Source: G965212005 sp965212005 (lineage in GTDB: Bacteria; Pseudomonadota; Gammaproteobacteria; Porifericomitales; Porifericomitaceae). From it: 64,000 nt of DNA. The DNA lies in contig OZ243038.1 in the NCBI GenBank assembly GCA_965212005.1, positions 1,240,001 to 1,304,000 of the forward strand. The letters are read 5' to 3'. Shown one piece after another: positions 1-7,555 of the stretch (within the stretch, counting starts at the first letter, position 1; each line of letters opens with the position of its first letter). Both the position numbers and the translations under genes were made by a program. The notes under the pieces are model-generated. The model searched no databases. It was not told the DNA's origin and saw only the letters and a program-made list of their open reading frames with translations.

Positions 1-419
1 GCCAGCGGGACATGATAGCGCTGCAGCAACCGGGTATAACTTTGAATCGCCTCAGTATTAGCCAGGCAGGAAAACAAAACCGTTTGACCGTCCGGGCGAC
101 CCGCACGGGAACCACGCAATTCAGTGCGGACGTGGGCCGCGCCCGGGAACAGCCGCTGCCGATAGCGCTGCAGCAGCTGCCGGCGCTCGGCACTGCGCAC
201 GCGAGGCAATTTTTCAAGACGAAAACGCTCTTCGCTGCCGTCCACGATCAAGTGCGCCGGCCCGGCACCGGGATGGACCTGCAGGTAACGGCAAAACTCG
301 GTCCGACCGGCATCATCGGCGGCAAACAGCAAGGGGCCGTCCGAGCGGTGATACACGATCAGTCCGCGCCGCTCCAGCAACAAGACGCGCTGACACTGAA
401 ATTCAGGCCACATTTTCAC
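1..419 (-). CDS. Unknown protein downstream of the pilus cluster (3' end outside window)
   Basis: An open frame on the minus strand begins at GTG 419 (or ATG 413) and runs off the left edge with no stop. The visible ~138 residues are soluble-looking, with an early stretch LLLERRGLIVYHR and a central VDGSEERFRLEKLPRV followed by an Arg-rich RSAERRQLLQRYRQRLF. This pattern resembles proteins found beside type IV/MSHA-like pilus genes in beta- and gammaproteobacteria, but I cannot name the family with confidence. It lies about 220 bp after the GspF-like gene in the same direction, so it could be the next gene of the operon or have its own promoter in that gap. No ribosome-binding site is obvious. 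Confidence 0.55.
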   Translation of the reverse strand, partial: MKMWPEFQCQRVLLLERRGLIVYHRSDGPLLFAADDAGRTEFCRYLQVHPGAGPAHLIVDGSEERFRLEKLPRVRSAERRQLLQRYRQRLFPGAAHVRTELRGSRAGRPDGQTVLFSCLANTEAIQSYTRLLQRYHVPL

Positions 420-639
420 TTCACAGGACGGGGATCTGCGGCATTTTCACCTGCCTCGCAGAGCCGGCAGATAAAAACAGGACGACCAGCCGGACTGATC
501 AGGCAAGACTGTGCGCACAACGGCGAGAGGATCAAGAGGAACCTGCCAGGCGCATTTCGTAACAGAAGAACAATCGCTATCTTCACGACGAAAGATTGGG
601 AGCCGATCATTGGATGGTACACGCTGGCGTACTATTCGG

Positions 640-1845
640 TTAAAGAGGAAGCGACAACACCAGGTCGTAAACGGGGCCCATCATGGCAATGACGATCCAG
701 GCCAACAGGCAGCCAAAAAACACGGTTAGAGCCGGTTCCAGCAGCGTTTGAAACTGTTCAGCCGCTTCACGCACGTCGCGCTCATAGAAATAACACACTT
801 GCGCCAGACTCTTTTCCAGGGCACCGGTATTCTCACCAACGCGGATCATGCGCAGCACCAGGGAGGGGAACACGTTGGTGGCTCGAAAGCTTTCAGCCAA
901 ACCAGACCCTGCGCGCACGTGCTCGCCGGCAGCGTGCAGGGCGGAGGCCACCACGCGGTTGCCGGCCGACTGCGCGCCCAATTGCAGACATTCCAACAGA
1001 TTCATGCCGGCGCCGTACATAACGTGCAGCGCGGTAGCGACCCTGGCCAGGATCAGCTTTTTCAGCAATGGTCCCAGCGCCGGCAAACGCAGCAACCAGG
1101 CATCCAGACTATAACGCAGCCGCGGGTGCCGGTACGCGACAGAGAGCAGTATCGGCACAGCACTGAACCCAGCCAGGACCAGGTACCAAAAATCAACAAA
1201 CCACCGGGACAGACCAAGCAGGACCAGCGTATACCAGGGCAACTCTCGTCCCAGTCCATGCAGAAACTCGCTCAGTTCCGGTACCAGCCAAATCAGCAAA
1301 AAACACAGCACCGCGATAATGACCACAAACAGCAGCAGCGGATAGGCAAGCAGGTGCCACATGCGGGCAACAAACTCATCCTGCTGGCGCAGGTAGGCGC
1401 CCAGGTTTTTCAGGATCTCGGGCAATCTGCCGGAATGTTCGCCCGCTCGCACCAAGCCGATCAAAACTTCGTCCAAGCCACTGGAAGCTTCGGCCAAAGC
1501 CTCGGAGAGGGAAGAACCGCCCTCGATCGAATCCACCAGTGCAGACGCAAAAACGGCCAGACGCGGTTCTTCCGGATCATCCCGCAGATCCTGCAGACAT
1601 TCGAGCAGCGGCAGCCCTGCCTGCAATCCCTGCTCCAAGTGAAAACAAAACCCGATTGCGTTGCGCCGGCTCAGTCTGCGCCGCCAACTCCAGGCCGCTT
1701 TTCGGCAAGACAGCAATTCTCCGCCGTTGGCACGCAACCTGGCCTCCAGGTCCGCCACGTCCAGTGCCCGCATCCAGCCTATGGAGATCTGTCCCCGGGC
1801 ATTCAGCGCCCGATAATGAAATTGTCGCACTTGTACTTCGCGCAT
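640..1845 (-). CDS. mshG: GspF/MshG-type inner-membrane platform protein
   Basis: A 401-residue protein with the layout of the type II secretion/type IV pilus F family: two homologous helical T2SSF domains (about residues 60-185 and 262-385) and membrane segments near 163-188, 216-236 and 371-390. Conserved features include GLVRAGEHSGRLPEIL in the first domain and MIRVGENTGALEKSLAQV in the second. In this family the protein forms the inner-membrane platform on which the assembly ATPase acts to extrude pilins. It starts 15 bp after the stop of the GspE-like ATPase gene, so the two are probably co-transcribed. The neighbouring secretin, TPR protein and ATPase argue for an MSHA-type pilus or related machine, so mshG is the best symbol. 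Assignment to the MSHA subclass rests on gene order. Confidence 0.85.
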   Translation of the reverse strand: MREVQVRQFHYRALNARGQISIGWMRALDVADLEARLRANGGELLSCRKAAWSWRRRLSRRNAIGFCFHLEQGLQAGLPLLECLQDLRDDPEEPRLAVFASALVDSIEGGSSLSEALAEASSGLDEVLIGLVRAGEHSGRLPEILKNLGAYLRQQDEFVARMWHLLAYPLLLFVVIIAVLCFLLIWLVPELSEFLHGLGRELPWYTLVLLGLSRWFVDFWYLVLAGFSAVPILLSVAYRHPRLRYSLDAWLLRLPALGPLLKKLILARVATALHVMYGAGMNLLECLQLGAQSAGNRVVASALHAAGEHVRAGSGLAESFRATNVFPSLVLRMIRVGENTGALEKSLAQVCYFYERDVREAAEQFQTLLEPALTVFFGCLLAWIVIAMMGPVYDLVLSLPL

Positions 1846-1860
1846 CGGACAGGCCGCGGG

Positions 1861-3543
1861 CTAACCGGCGCCCAGGTCTACTACGCGGCGCAGTTCGCGC
1901 AAATCGGTGGAGCCATCCAGCACCCGCTGCCTTCCCGCCTCGGCAAGGGGTTGGAACCCGGAGGATCGAGCCTGCTCCAATAAATGCGGCAGACTCTGGC
2001 GCCTGGCGATGGCCGCACTTAGCTCCGCATCGACGCGCAGTGCCTCCAGGATCGCCAACCGCCCCTGGTACCCGGTGTGAGCACAGGCCGTGCAGCCAAC
2101 CGCCTGGTAGAGCGAAGGCTCCGAATTCTGTTGCTCGATGCGCAGCAGTTGCCTGGCTTGTCTGCCTGGCGTCCAGGCACGGCGACACACCGTGCATAAG
2201 CGGCGTACCAGGCGCTGGGCGAGCACGCCAACCAGATGATCCGCCAACAAGTCGGCGGGAACACCCATTTCCAGCAGCCGCGGAACCGCGGCAGCGGCAG
2301 AGCCGGTGTGCAAAGTGGAAAATACCCGATGACCGGTCATGGCTGCCCGCAACGTCATGTGGGCGGTTTCTTCGTCCCTGATCTCGCCTATCAGGATGAT
2401 ATCGGGGTCCTGGCGCAGCAGGGTGCGCACTCCGGCGGCGAAATCGAGTTGAACCAACTCATTCAACGAGCATTGCCGGGCGGCGGGCAGTGCGTACTCT
2501 ACCGGGTCTTCCAGGGTAATGATGTTTACCTGCTCAGAGCTCAGGTGATTGAGGATCGCATACAGCGTGCTGGTCTTGCCGCTGCCGGTGGGACCGCTGA
2601 TTAACAAGACCCCCTCCGGGCGCTGCAGCATGCGCTGCAAAGCAGCCAGTGTCTTCGCGTCCAGTTCTAACGCATCCAGGCTCAGCACCCCCCGGTCCCG
2701 ATCCAGCACGCGCAAGACCAGGCTTTCACCGTGCACGGAAGGCAGGGTGGAGACACGAAAATCAAGCAGGTGTCCGCCCAGGCGCAGGGAAATGCGGCCA
2801 TCCTGCGGAACGCGGTGTTCGGCGATGTCCAAACCCGCCATAATTTTTATCCGCACCAAAATCGCTGACCAACGGTCCTGGTGCAGACTGCGGATTTGAC
2901 GCAGCACTCCATCGATCCGATAGCGCAGGCGCACGAAGCCGCGCTTGGGTTCCAAATGTATGTCGGAGGCACCCTGCTTAAGCGCGTCCATCAACAACGC
3001 GTTGACCAAGCGCACCACCGGCTGCCGGTAATCCCCGCTGGTATCCACGGTCTGAACGCCGCTTTGTTCCATTTCCTGCAGAATTTGATCGACCAGCAGC
3101 GGATGACCATAGTGACGGTCCAGGGCTTGAGAGAGTTCATTCTCTCCCACCAGCATCGGCTCTATCTGTACCTGTCCGCCGAGTTGGGCGCCAAGCTCAT
3201 CCATAATCATCAGGTTTTGCGGGTCCGCGGTAGCCAGCACCAGCACCTGCTCGGCTGATTTGTAGCAGATGGGCAGCACCTGAAAATCCTGTGCCAGGCG
3301 GGCGGGCAGCATGGCCACTGCTTCGGGATCAGGCACTACCTGTTTCAGGTCCAGCGGTTCCGCTCCCAGCAGACCGCCGAGCACGGCGGTAATGACTTCT
3401 TCGGAAACAAAACCCAAGCGCACCAGAGAACTGCCCAAACGCTCTCGATGCCGCTTGTGCTCGGTAAGGGCGATTTCCAATTGATCGGAGGTAATGACGC
3501 CCTGCTCCAAAAGCAACTCACCTAAAAGAGGCAGCGCACTCAT
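1861..3543 (-). CDS. mshE: GspE/PilB/MshE-type secretion ATPase
   Basis: A 560-residue hexameric-type assembly ATPase. An N-terminal GspE_N (MshEN-like) region covers roughly residues 1-150. The ATPase core contains the Walker A motif GPTGSGKT (317-324), the Asp box around TLEDPVEY (343-350), the Walker B motif DIILIGEIRD (381-390) and the His box TLHTGSAA. A tetracysteine zinc site follows (CTVC near 450, CTAC further on). It powers pilin polymerisation at the inner membrane together with the GspF-like protein. The ATG overlaps the stop of the upstream TPR gene (ATGA), showing translational coupling. The stop is TAG. Specific orthology to MshE rather than GspE or PilB rests on the adjacent TPR and secretin genes. 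Confidence 0.9.
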   Translation of the reverse strand: MSALPLLGELLLEQGVITSDQLEIALTEHKRHRERLGSSLVRLGFVSEEVITAVLGGLLGAEPLDLKQVVPDPEAVAMLPARLAQDFQVLPICYKSAEQVLVLATADPQNLMIMDELGAQLGGQVQIEPMLVGENELSQALDRHYGHPLLVDQILQEMEQSGVQTVDTSGDYRQPVVRLVNALLMDALKQGASDIHLEPKRGFVRLRYRIDGVLRQIRSLHQDRWSAILVRIKIMAGLDIAEHRVPQDGRISLRLGGHLLDFRVSTLPSVHGESLVLRVLDRDRGVLSLDALELDAKTLAALQRMLQRPEGVLLISGPTGSGKTSTLYAILNHLSSEQVNIITLEDPVEYALPAARQCSLNELVQLDFAAGVRTLLRQDPDIILIGEIRDEETAHMTLRAAMTGHRVFSTLHTGSAAAAVPRLLEMGVPADLLADHLVGVLAQRLVRRLCTVCRRAWTPGRQARQLLRIEQQNSEPSLYQAVGCTACAHTGYQGRLAILEALRVDAELSAAIARRQSLPHLLEQARSSGFQPLAEAGRQRVLDGSTDLRELRRVVDLGAG

Positions 3544-4619
3544 TGGCTCTGCTCCAAGGCCCGGATGCGGGCGACGGCAACCGCCGCGTCAAAACCGGCC
3601 AAGCGCTTTGCAGATTGCGTCACGGCCTGCCGGTAAAACTCCAAGGCCCGATCCGACGCACCGGTATGCTCCAGGCTGAGCGCCAAATTAAACAGGTAGT
3701 CCGGATGCGTCCGATCTCCTTGCAGCGCACGCTGATAGGACTTCGCCGCCTGTTCCCAGCGTTGCCGCGCCGCATACAGATTGCCTTGCGCAAAATACAG
3801 AAAATGGTGAGCGTGCGATCCCGCTTCCCACTCCTCCCAGAGCTCCGCAGAGCCTGATTCCTGCAGGTTCAACAGGGCGGCCCTGGCGATGACATCTGCG
3901 GGCCACTGATCCAGAACGCGCCGATAGAAACTGCGCGCTTGTGCGATTTTCCCGCGCCGCTGGGCAATTGCGGCCAACCCCAGCAGGGCGTGACGCCGGC
4001 TGGCACGGATTGCGAGCGCGTGACGGTAGCCGCGTTCCGCCTGCTCCAGTTTTCCATGCCGATAATCCTGGTACGCGGTTTGCACCCAACCCACTGACGC
4101 GCCGGGCTGCAGAACAGGCGCGTGCCCGGCGCCCGATTCCAGCCGCAAGACCCCGACCGGTGCCCCGGGCTGGCCCATGTCAGGCTCCGGAGCCACCGCT
4201 GCCGCTGACGTGCGCCCCACCCCGGTGAGCGGCGGCTCCTCGGCGGGAGGCGCGGCAGTTTGCTCAACGACCGGCGTTTCTGCGGCTGCCTCGGGCAACC
4301 TGGGCATGGCCGGCTCCGTCTCCCCGGTGCTCAACTCAGCGAGCAGGACGGGGGGAGCCGCACGGGCAAAGCGCAGGTACAACGGCAACAGGCCCAGAAC
4401 GGAGGCGAGTACCAGCAGCAGGGCACAAAGAATCGGGGGCAACGGTCGCCGACGCGGCGCGCGTGGCTGGAATTGAGTTTTTGCATGCACCGGGGACAAC
4501 GGCAGGTTCTGACGGAGCTGTTCGGTGACCGCCGGCGCAGGCGGACTTGCCCCACCGAGGCGCTGCTTTTCCCGCACGGTTGCTCCTGCCGGCGCAGGTT
4601 GACTTTCCCTCTCCCACAT
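3540..4619 (-). CDS. mshN: TPR protein of the pilus cluster (MshN-like)
   Basis: A 359-residue protein with a cytoplasmic Pro-rich N-terminus, one membrane segment (about residues 62-84, LLLVLASVLGLLPLYL), a periplasmic Pro/Ala-rich linker and a C-terminal block of tetratricopeptide repeats over roughly the last 180 residues (for example YQDYRHGKLEQAERGYRHAL and LFNLALSLEHTGASDRALEF). I chose ATG 4619 over GTG 4628 because GGAG lies 8 nt upstream of it. The architecture and position between secretin and ATPase match MshN, whose exact role is poorly defined; it may bridge inner and outer membrane parts. It starts 18 bp after the secretin stop and overlaps the ATPase start. Confidence 0.75.
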   Translation of the reverse strand: MWERESQPAPAGATVREKQRLGGASPPAPAVTEQLRQNLPLSPVHAKTQFQPRAPRRRPLPPILCALLLVLASVLGLLPLYLRFARAAPPVLLAELSTGETEPAMPRLPEAAAETPVVEQTAAPPAEEPPLTGVGRTSAAAVAPEPDMGQPGAPVGVLRLESGAGHAPVLQPGASVGWVQTAYQDYRHGKLEQAERGYRHALAIRASRRHALLGLAAIAQRRGKIAQARSFYRRVLDQWPADVIARAALLNLQESGSAELWEEWEAGSHAHHFLYFAQGNLYAARQRWEQAAKSYQRALQGDRTHPDYLFNLALSLEHTGASDRALEFYRQAVTQSAKRLAGFDAAVAVARIRALEQSQ

Positions 4620-4636
4620 TCGAGTCACTCCGCCGG

Positions 4637-6193
4637 TCAGAAACGGCCTGCGCTCACCTGCGGGGCAGCGTGAACCACGGTAGGGCGCAGCAAAATCACT
4701 AACTCGCTGCGGGCGGCCTGACGGGTGCGCGCATTAAACAACGGAGCAATCCAGGGCAATCGGGAAAAAAACGGCAGACTATTGCGGTCCTGCACGCGCT
4801 CGTCCTGGATCAGGCCGCCCAATACCGCAACCTGACCATCTTTCAGGCTCAGTATCGACTCAAGCTCTCGCACTTGGATTTCCGGGATACGATTACCCTG
4901 CCCGGTCAAGGCTGGATTCGGGTCACTCACAAACCGATTGATCCTGGAAATACTGGGCCGCACGCTTAGCATCACTTGGCCGTATTCATCGATTTGCGGC
5001 GTAACGCTCATCACAACCCCTACCGGCACCGTGTGCACCTCGCTGCGCGACGTGTTTTCACTGCTGCCCTGCACGCTAAGAGTGCTTTGCTGCTCCACGG
5101 TAAAATAGACCAGGTTGTCCACTACCTTAAGCAGTGCCGTCTGATTGTTAAGCGCCATCAGCTGCGGGCTGGACAATACACGGGTTTCCCCAAATTCCTC
5201 CAGCAGACGAAGCGTGGCGTTAAAGGTACCACCGGCAATGCGGTCATCGTAGTCCAGCACCAGTGAACTGATGGCGCTCGGTGGCAGCGGGCCCAGTGCG
5301 GTCCGCTCCACGTCCAGGCCGAAACCCTCGGATATCAACGACCATTCGATCCCGGCTTGATAACGATCGTTCAGTGCTACTTCCACAATGGTGACGCGGA
5401 TCAGCACCTGTCGCCGTATTCTCTTTAGCACTTCGTCGAGAAACCGGCGCACAACCCGATGCAGACGCTCGGTGGCACGCACCGCGATCAATCCGGCCAT
5501 CGGCTGCGGGATTACTGCGGTTGCCGTACCGGATTCCCTGGCGTCTGCCAGCAAAGCCTCGACGCTGGTCTTCAGTTCATTCCAAAAATCGAGTTCGATG
5601 GTGCCTGAGACCGAGGTAGTCGAGTTATTGTCAGTGCCTTGAGTTTCCCCACCGGCCGCTGTCCCGGTACTTTCGATCTGCGTGGTAACGCGGATGCTGC
5701 TCCCGGTTTTCCGAGCCAGGTTGAGATAGTCCACCGGGTAGGTGCGGAAGAAAGGGGTATCCGGCAACACCGCCAGGTAGTCGCGCCGGGATTCATAGCG
5801 TATCGGAAGTTGGGAGACGATCCGGTCCAAGATCCGGGACAGCGGCTGATCGAGCGCATTCAGGGTTACGTTTCCCTGCACCTGGGCGTGCACGTCCAGG
5901 TTCAATCCGGCTTCCTGGGCCAGCGAAAACAGCAACTCACGCACCGGCACCTCGTGTACGCTGACCGTGTAATGCTCACTTTCCGGCAGCGGAGGCGGTG
6001 CCGGCAGCGGGGGCGCGTGACGCACCGGGGATGGCAGGGCGGCGGGAGCAGACTCTGCCAGATGTCCTTCCTGCTGCGTCGGCAACGGGCGCGGGTCAAA
6101 TAAAGCGCAGCCGTTAATCAGCAACGTCTTAAAACACAGCACCCAGATGCTGACGATCCTTTTTCCGCCTGGCATTAGTAGTCTTCGGATCAT
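4637..6193 (-). CDS. mshL: MshL-type outer-membrane secretin, lipoprotein
   Basis: A 518-residue secretin that should form the outer-membrane channel for the pilus. From ATG 6193 it has a signal peptide with lipobox LINGC (Cys29), a Pro-rich linker, an STN-like short domain (HEVPVRELLFSLAQEAGLNLD), N-domain repeats and a C-terminal secretin domain (VLSSPQLMALNNQTALLKV, then LKDGQVAVLGGLIQDERV and a final SELVILLRPTVV). The frame stays open upstream through the tRNA-Gly gene, where it spells a false N-terminus, so starts further out than 6256 must be wrong. ATG 6193 is preferred because it gives a normal-length lipoprotein signal; ATG 6244 and 6256 remain possible. It appears to be the first gene of the minus-strand pilus operon in this window. 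Confidence 0.85.
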   Translation of the reverse strand: MIRRLLMPGGKRIVSIWVLCFKTLLINGCALFDPRPLPTQQEGHLAESAPAALPSPVRHAPPLPAPPPLPESEHYTVSVHEVPVRELLFSLAQEAGLNLDVHAQVQGNVTLNALDQPLSRILDRIVSQLPIRYESRRDYLAVLPDTPFFRTYPVDYLNLARKTGSSIRVTTQIESTGTAAGGETQGTDNNSTTSVSGTIELDFWNELKTSVEALLADARESGTATAVIPQPMAGLIAVRATERLHRVVRRFLDEVLKRIRRQVLIRVTIVEVALNDRYQAGIEWSLISEGFGLDVERTALGPLPPSAISSLVLDYDDRIAGGTFNATLRLLEEFGETRVLSSPQLMALNNQTALLKVVDNLVYFTVEQQSTLSVQGSSENTSRSEVHTVPVGVVMSVTPQIDEYGQVMLSVRPSISRINRFVSDPNPALTGQGNRIPEIQVRELESILSLKDGQVAVLGGLIQDERVQDRNSLPFFSRLPWIAPLFNARTRQAARSELVILLRPTVVHAAPQVSAGRF

Positions 6194-6280
6194 CCCTGTA
6201 TTCGCCAACGACTCACTCGTTTGTGTTTCATCTCGATTTTTCATCCGTAACGCCATAGAATCATCACTATCTGCAAACAG

Positions 6281-6354
6281 GCGGGTGTAGTTCAGTGGCA
6301 GAACATCAGCTTCCCAAGCTGAGAACGAGGGTTCGATTCCCTTCACCCGCTCCA
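6281..6354 (+). tRNA. tRNA-Gly (anticodon CCC)
   Basis: A complete 74-nt cloverleaf. The acceptor stem GCGGGTG pairs with CACCCGC and is followed by T and an encoded CCA. The D arm is GTAGTTCAGTGGCAGAAC, the anticodon arm TCAGC-TTCCCAA-GCTGA gives anticodon CCC, and the T arm contains GGTTCGATTCC. It closely resembles E. coli glyU. The 3' end faces the ICE remnants to the right; tRNA-Gly genes are known integration sites for ICEclc/PAGI-2-type elements, but I found no second copy of the 3' end in the window. Confidence 0.97.
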
Positions 6355-6601
6355 CTGGCCCGCTACCGGACACCGGGCGCGGGCGGCGCCGGGCGCCGGC
6401 GATCGACTCCGTACGCTGCCGACGGTCAGCGCTGTGCACGTCTGCCAACCCTGCCATCGTCCACGGGCCGCGTGGCAGTACACAATCCCGCGCTATTCCC
6501 GCTCCATCCGGCGGGCACCCGTAGCGCTGCGAAGCGCCGGACTGCCGAGCACTATTCGGATATTCTCTGTCGGCTCCGACACCGGTGAATTCATAAAAGA
6601 A
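6355..6601. other. Non-coding GC-rich gap after tRNA-Gly
   Basis: No convincing gene is visible between the tRNA and the terminator of the small minus-strand gene. Short open frames here have no ribosome-binding site. The stretch directly follows the tRNA 3' end, where an ICE attachment junction would be expected. Confidence 0.5.
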
Positions 6602-6621
6602 GGCGCCGCAGTAGCGGCGCC
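6602..6621 (-). terminator. Rho-independent terminator of the 40-residue gene
   Basis: A perfect 8-bp GC stem (GGCGCCGC / GCGGCGCC) with loop AGTA, followed on the minus strand by TTCTTTTAT. It lies 47 bp downstream of the stop codon at 6669, in the right orientation to end that transcript. Confidence 0.8.
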
Positions 6622-6668
6622 TGGTCCCCAGTCAAGGGGATTAGTGCGTGGATATTCCAGCTTGGGAC

Positions 6669-6791
6669 TTACAGTGAATCCAGCAAGACAAACTCACCGG
6701 TAAACAAAAATGCAAGCCACGCGCTGGCGACCACTAAGGTCTTTGCGATGACTGTTCCAGCAATTTTGCTGGAGCCCTTACGCTTTTTCAT
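6669..6791 (-). CDS. 40-residue basic/hydrophobic membrane peptide
   Basis: A short gene with an unusually strong start: AAAGGAGG lies 8 nt before ATG 6791. The product begins MKKRKGSSK, then has a single hydrophobic segment over about residues 11-35 (VIAKTLVVASAWLAFLF) and ends GEFVLLDSL. It could be a small inner-membrane peptide or an uncleaved leader-like protein. The transcript unit is well defined: a large hairpin just upstream of the ribosome-binding site, the start, and a canonical terminator 47 bp after the stop. I do not recognise the family. It sits between tRNA-Gly and the broken ICE gene, so it may be chromosomal or part of the element. The strong signals make it likely to be expressed despite its size. 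Confidence 0.65.
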   Translation of the reverse strand: MKKRKGSSKIAGTVIAKTLVVASAWLAFLFTGEFVLLDSL

Positions 6792-6814
6792 GATGCTTCC
6801 TCCTTTAACTATGT

Positions 6815-6857
6815 CGCCAAAGGAAGCTAATCCCCCAGGGGACTGCTTCCCCTGGCG
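6815..6857 (-). promoter_or_regulatory. Long hairpin in the leader of the 40-residue gene
   Basis: On the minus strand the arms CGCCAGGGGAAGC and GCTTCCTTTGGCG form a continuous 13-bp stem (two G-U pairs) around a 17-nt loop that can itself pair CCCC with GGGG. It ends 16 nt before the AAAGGAGG ribosome-binding site. Further upstream, 6908-6923 gives TACAGC-GAAA-GCTGTA (GNRA tetraloop) and 6925-6947 a GCGTCC/GGACGC stem whose loop holds GGTCT, complementary to the later AGACC. This suggests a folded 5' leader. I do not match it to a known riboswitch class. Confidence 0.5.
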
Positions 6858-7111
6858 GGTAAATGAAAAGCGGACCGATAAACGGCACGCTGGGTGAAAT
6901 AAGGTCTTACAGCTTTCGCTGTACGCGTCCGCGAGACCGAAGGACGCGCTGGGCGCCGGCCACAACGAGCCAGCAAAGCGCGGCATTCCCTGGCGAACCA
7001 GGACCTCCAAGCCGCGGGAGGGCAGTCAACAACGGACTGCACGGATTCAGTGCCTGCTCCCGTTCTCCCGTTCTGACACAGTTCTCAAAGACGGATTCTC
7101 AACGGGTGAAC

Positions 7112-7477
7112 TTACGGTGCACTGGCTGGCGGTTGCGCCTGCGGTTGCATCCGGGCCGGCTCGGACGACATCTGCGTGGCCTGGCTCTCGGCAGGAGGGA
7201 CGCGGTGCACCGTGTGCGCAGCGACCCGCTCACCCTTCAACACGTCCTCTGGCAATTCGCCCATCTGTGTCTGTGCCTGCCTGGCCCTGGCATTACCTGC
7301 CACCATGTCCTTACGGGTAACCGCCAGGGAACGATAGCCCGTGGCGCTCATGTAGGCTCTGCGTACCTGTCGACCTCCGGCATTCAGAAACTGCTGGGCT
7401 TCAAGCTGGGAAATGATGCCTACGTGGTTCGCCGTCAGTACCTGGCGGACGAAATGATCGTATTCGCCCAACAGGTA
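7112..7477 (-). pseudogene. ICE protein TIGR03761 (PFL_4669 family), C-terminal half
   Basis: The last 118 codons of an integrating-conjugative-element protein of the TIGR03761/PFL_4669 family. Recognisable stretches are EYDHFVRQVLTANHVGII, RQVRRAYMSATGYRSLAVTR and ARARQAQTQMGELPEDVL. The reading frame enters directly from the 9-bp duplication at the left end of the 20-kb transposon and has no start of its own. Joined to the N-terminal half (27814-28212) through the shared Tyr-Leu-Leu codons it would restore a protein of about 251 residues, normal for the family. In ICEs of the ICEclc/PAGI-2 type this gene lies in the conserved parA-dnaB-parB region; its molecular role is unknown. Confidence 0.85.
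7469..7477. repeat. Left copy of the 9-bp target-site duplication
   Basis: CAACAGGTA directly abuts the left terminal repeat and recurs in the same orientation at 27814-27822, directly after the right terminal repeat. In the gene it encodes Tyr-Leu-Leu on the minus strand, once at the end of each half of the split ICE gene. Confidence 0.93.
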
Positions 7478-7502
7478 TAAGCCGGTTATTTTAATTGTTG
7501 AA
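7478..7502 (+). repeat. Left terminal inverted repeat
   Basis: Twenty-five bases beginning TAAGCCGG and ending TTGTTGAA. It is perfectly inverted at 27789-27813. The outer eight bases are GC-rich and the remainder is AT-rich. The first likely start codon of the left transposase-like gene is 54 bp inside. Confidence 0.95.
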
Positions 7503-7534
7503 AAAAATCAGCGAAAATGATAAAAAGGGGCTGG

Positions 7535-7550
7535 CTTGGCACAAGCCAAG
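7535..7550 (+). promoter_or_regulatory. Palindrome at the start of the left transposase operon
   Basis: CTTGGC-ACAA-GCCAAG forms a 6-bp stem whose 3' arm runs into AAGGAAAG, the presumed ribosome-binding site for ATG 7556. It could be an operator or an RNA hairpin limiting translation of the transposase, as in other transposons that block read-in transcripts. Confidence 0.4.
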
Positions 7551-7555
7551 GAAAG

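Noticed and set aside
416..622. Minus-strand 68-codon frame between the pilus genes
   Set aside because: No ribosome-binding site or family sequence, and it overlaps the start of the next gene in another frame.
6194..6457. 88-codon N-terminal extension of the secretin through the tRNA-Gly gene
   Set aside because: The extension is the complement of the tRNA gene plus random sequence; the lipoprotein signal peptide starts at 6193.
6863..7480. 205-codon plus-strand frame opposite the ICE gene fragment
   Set aside because: It is antisense to the TIGR03761 C-terminal half, which has clear family sequence.
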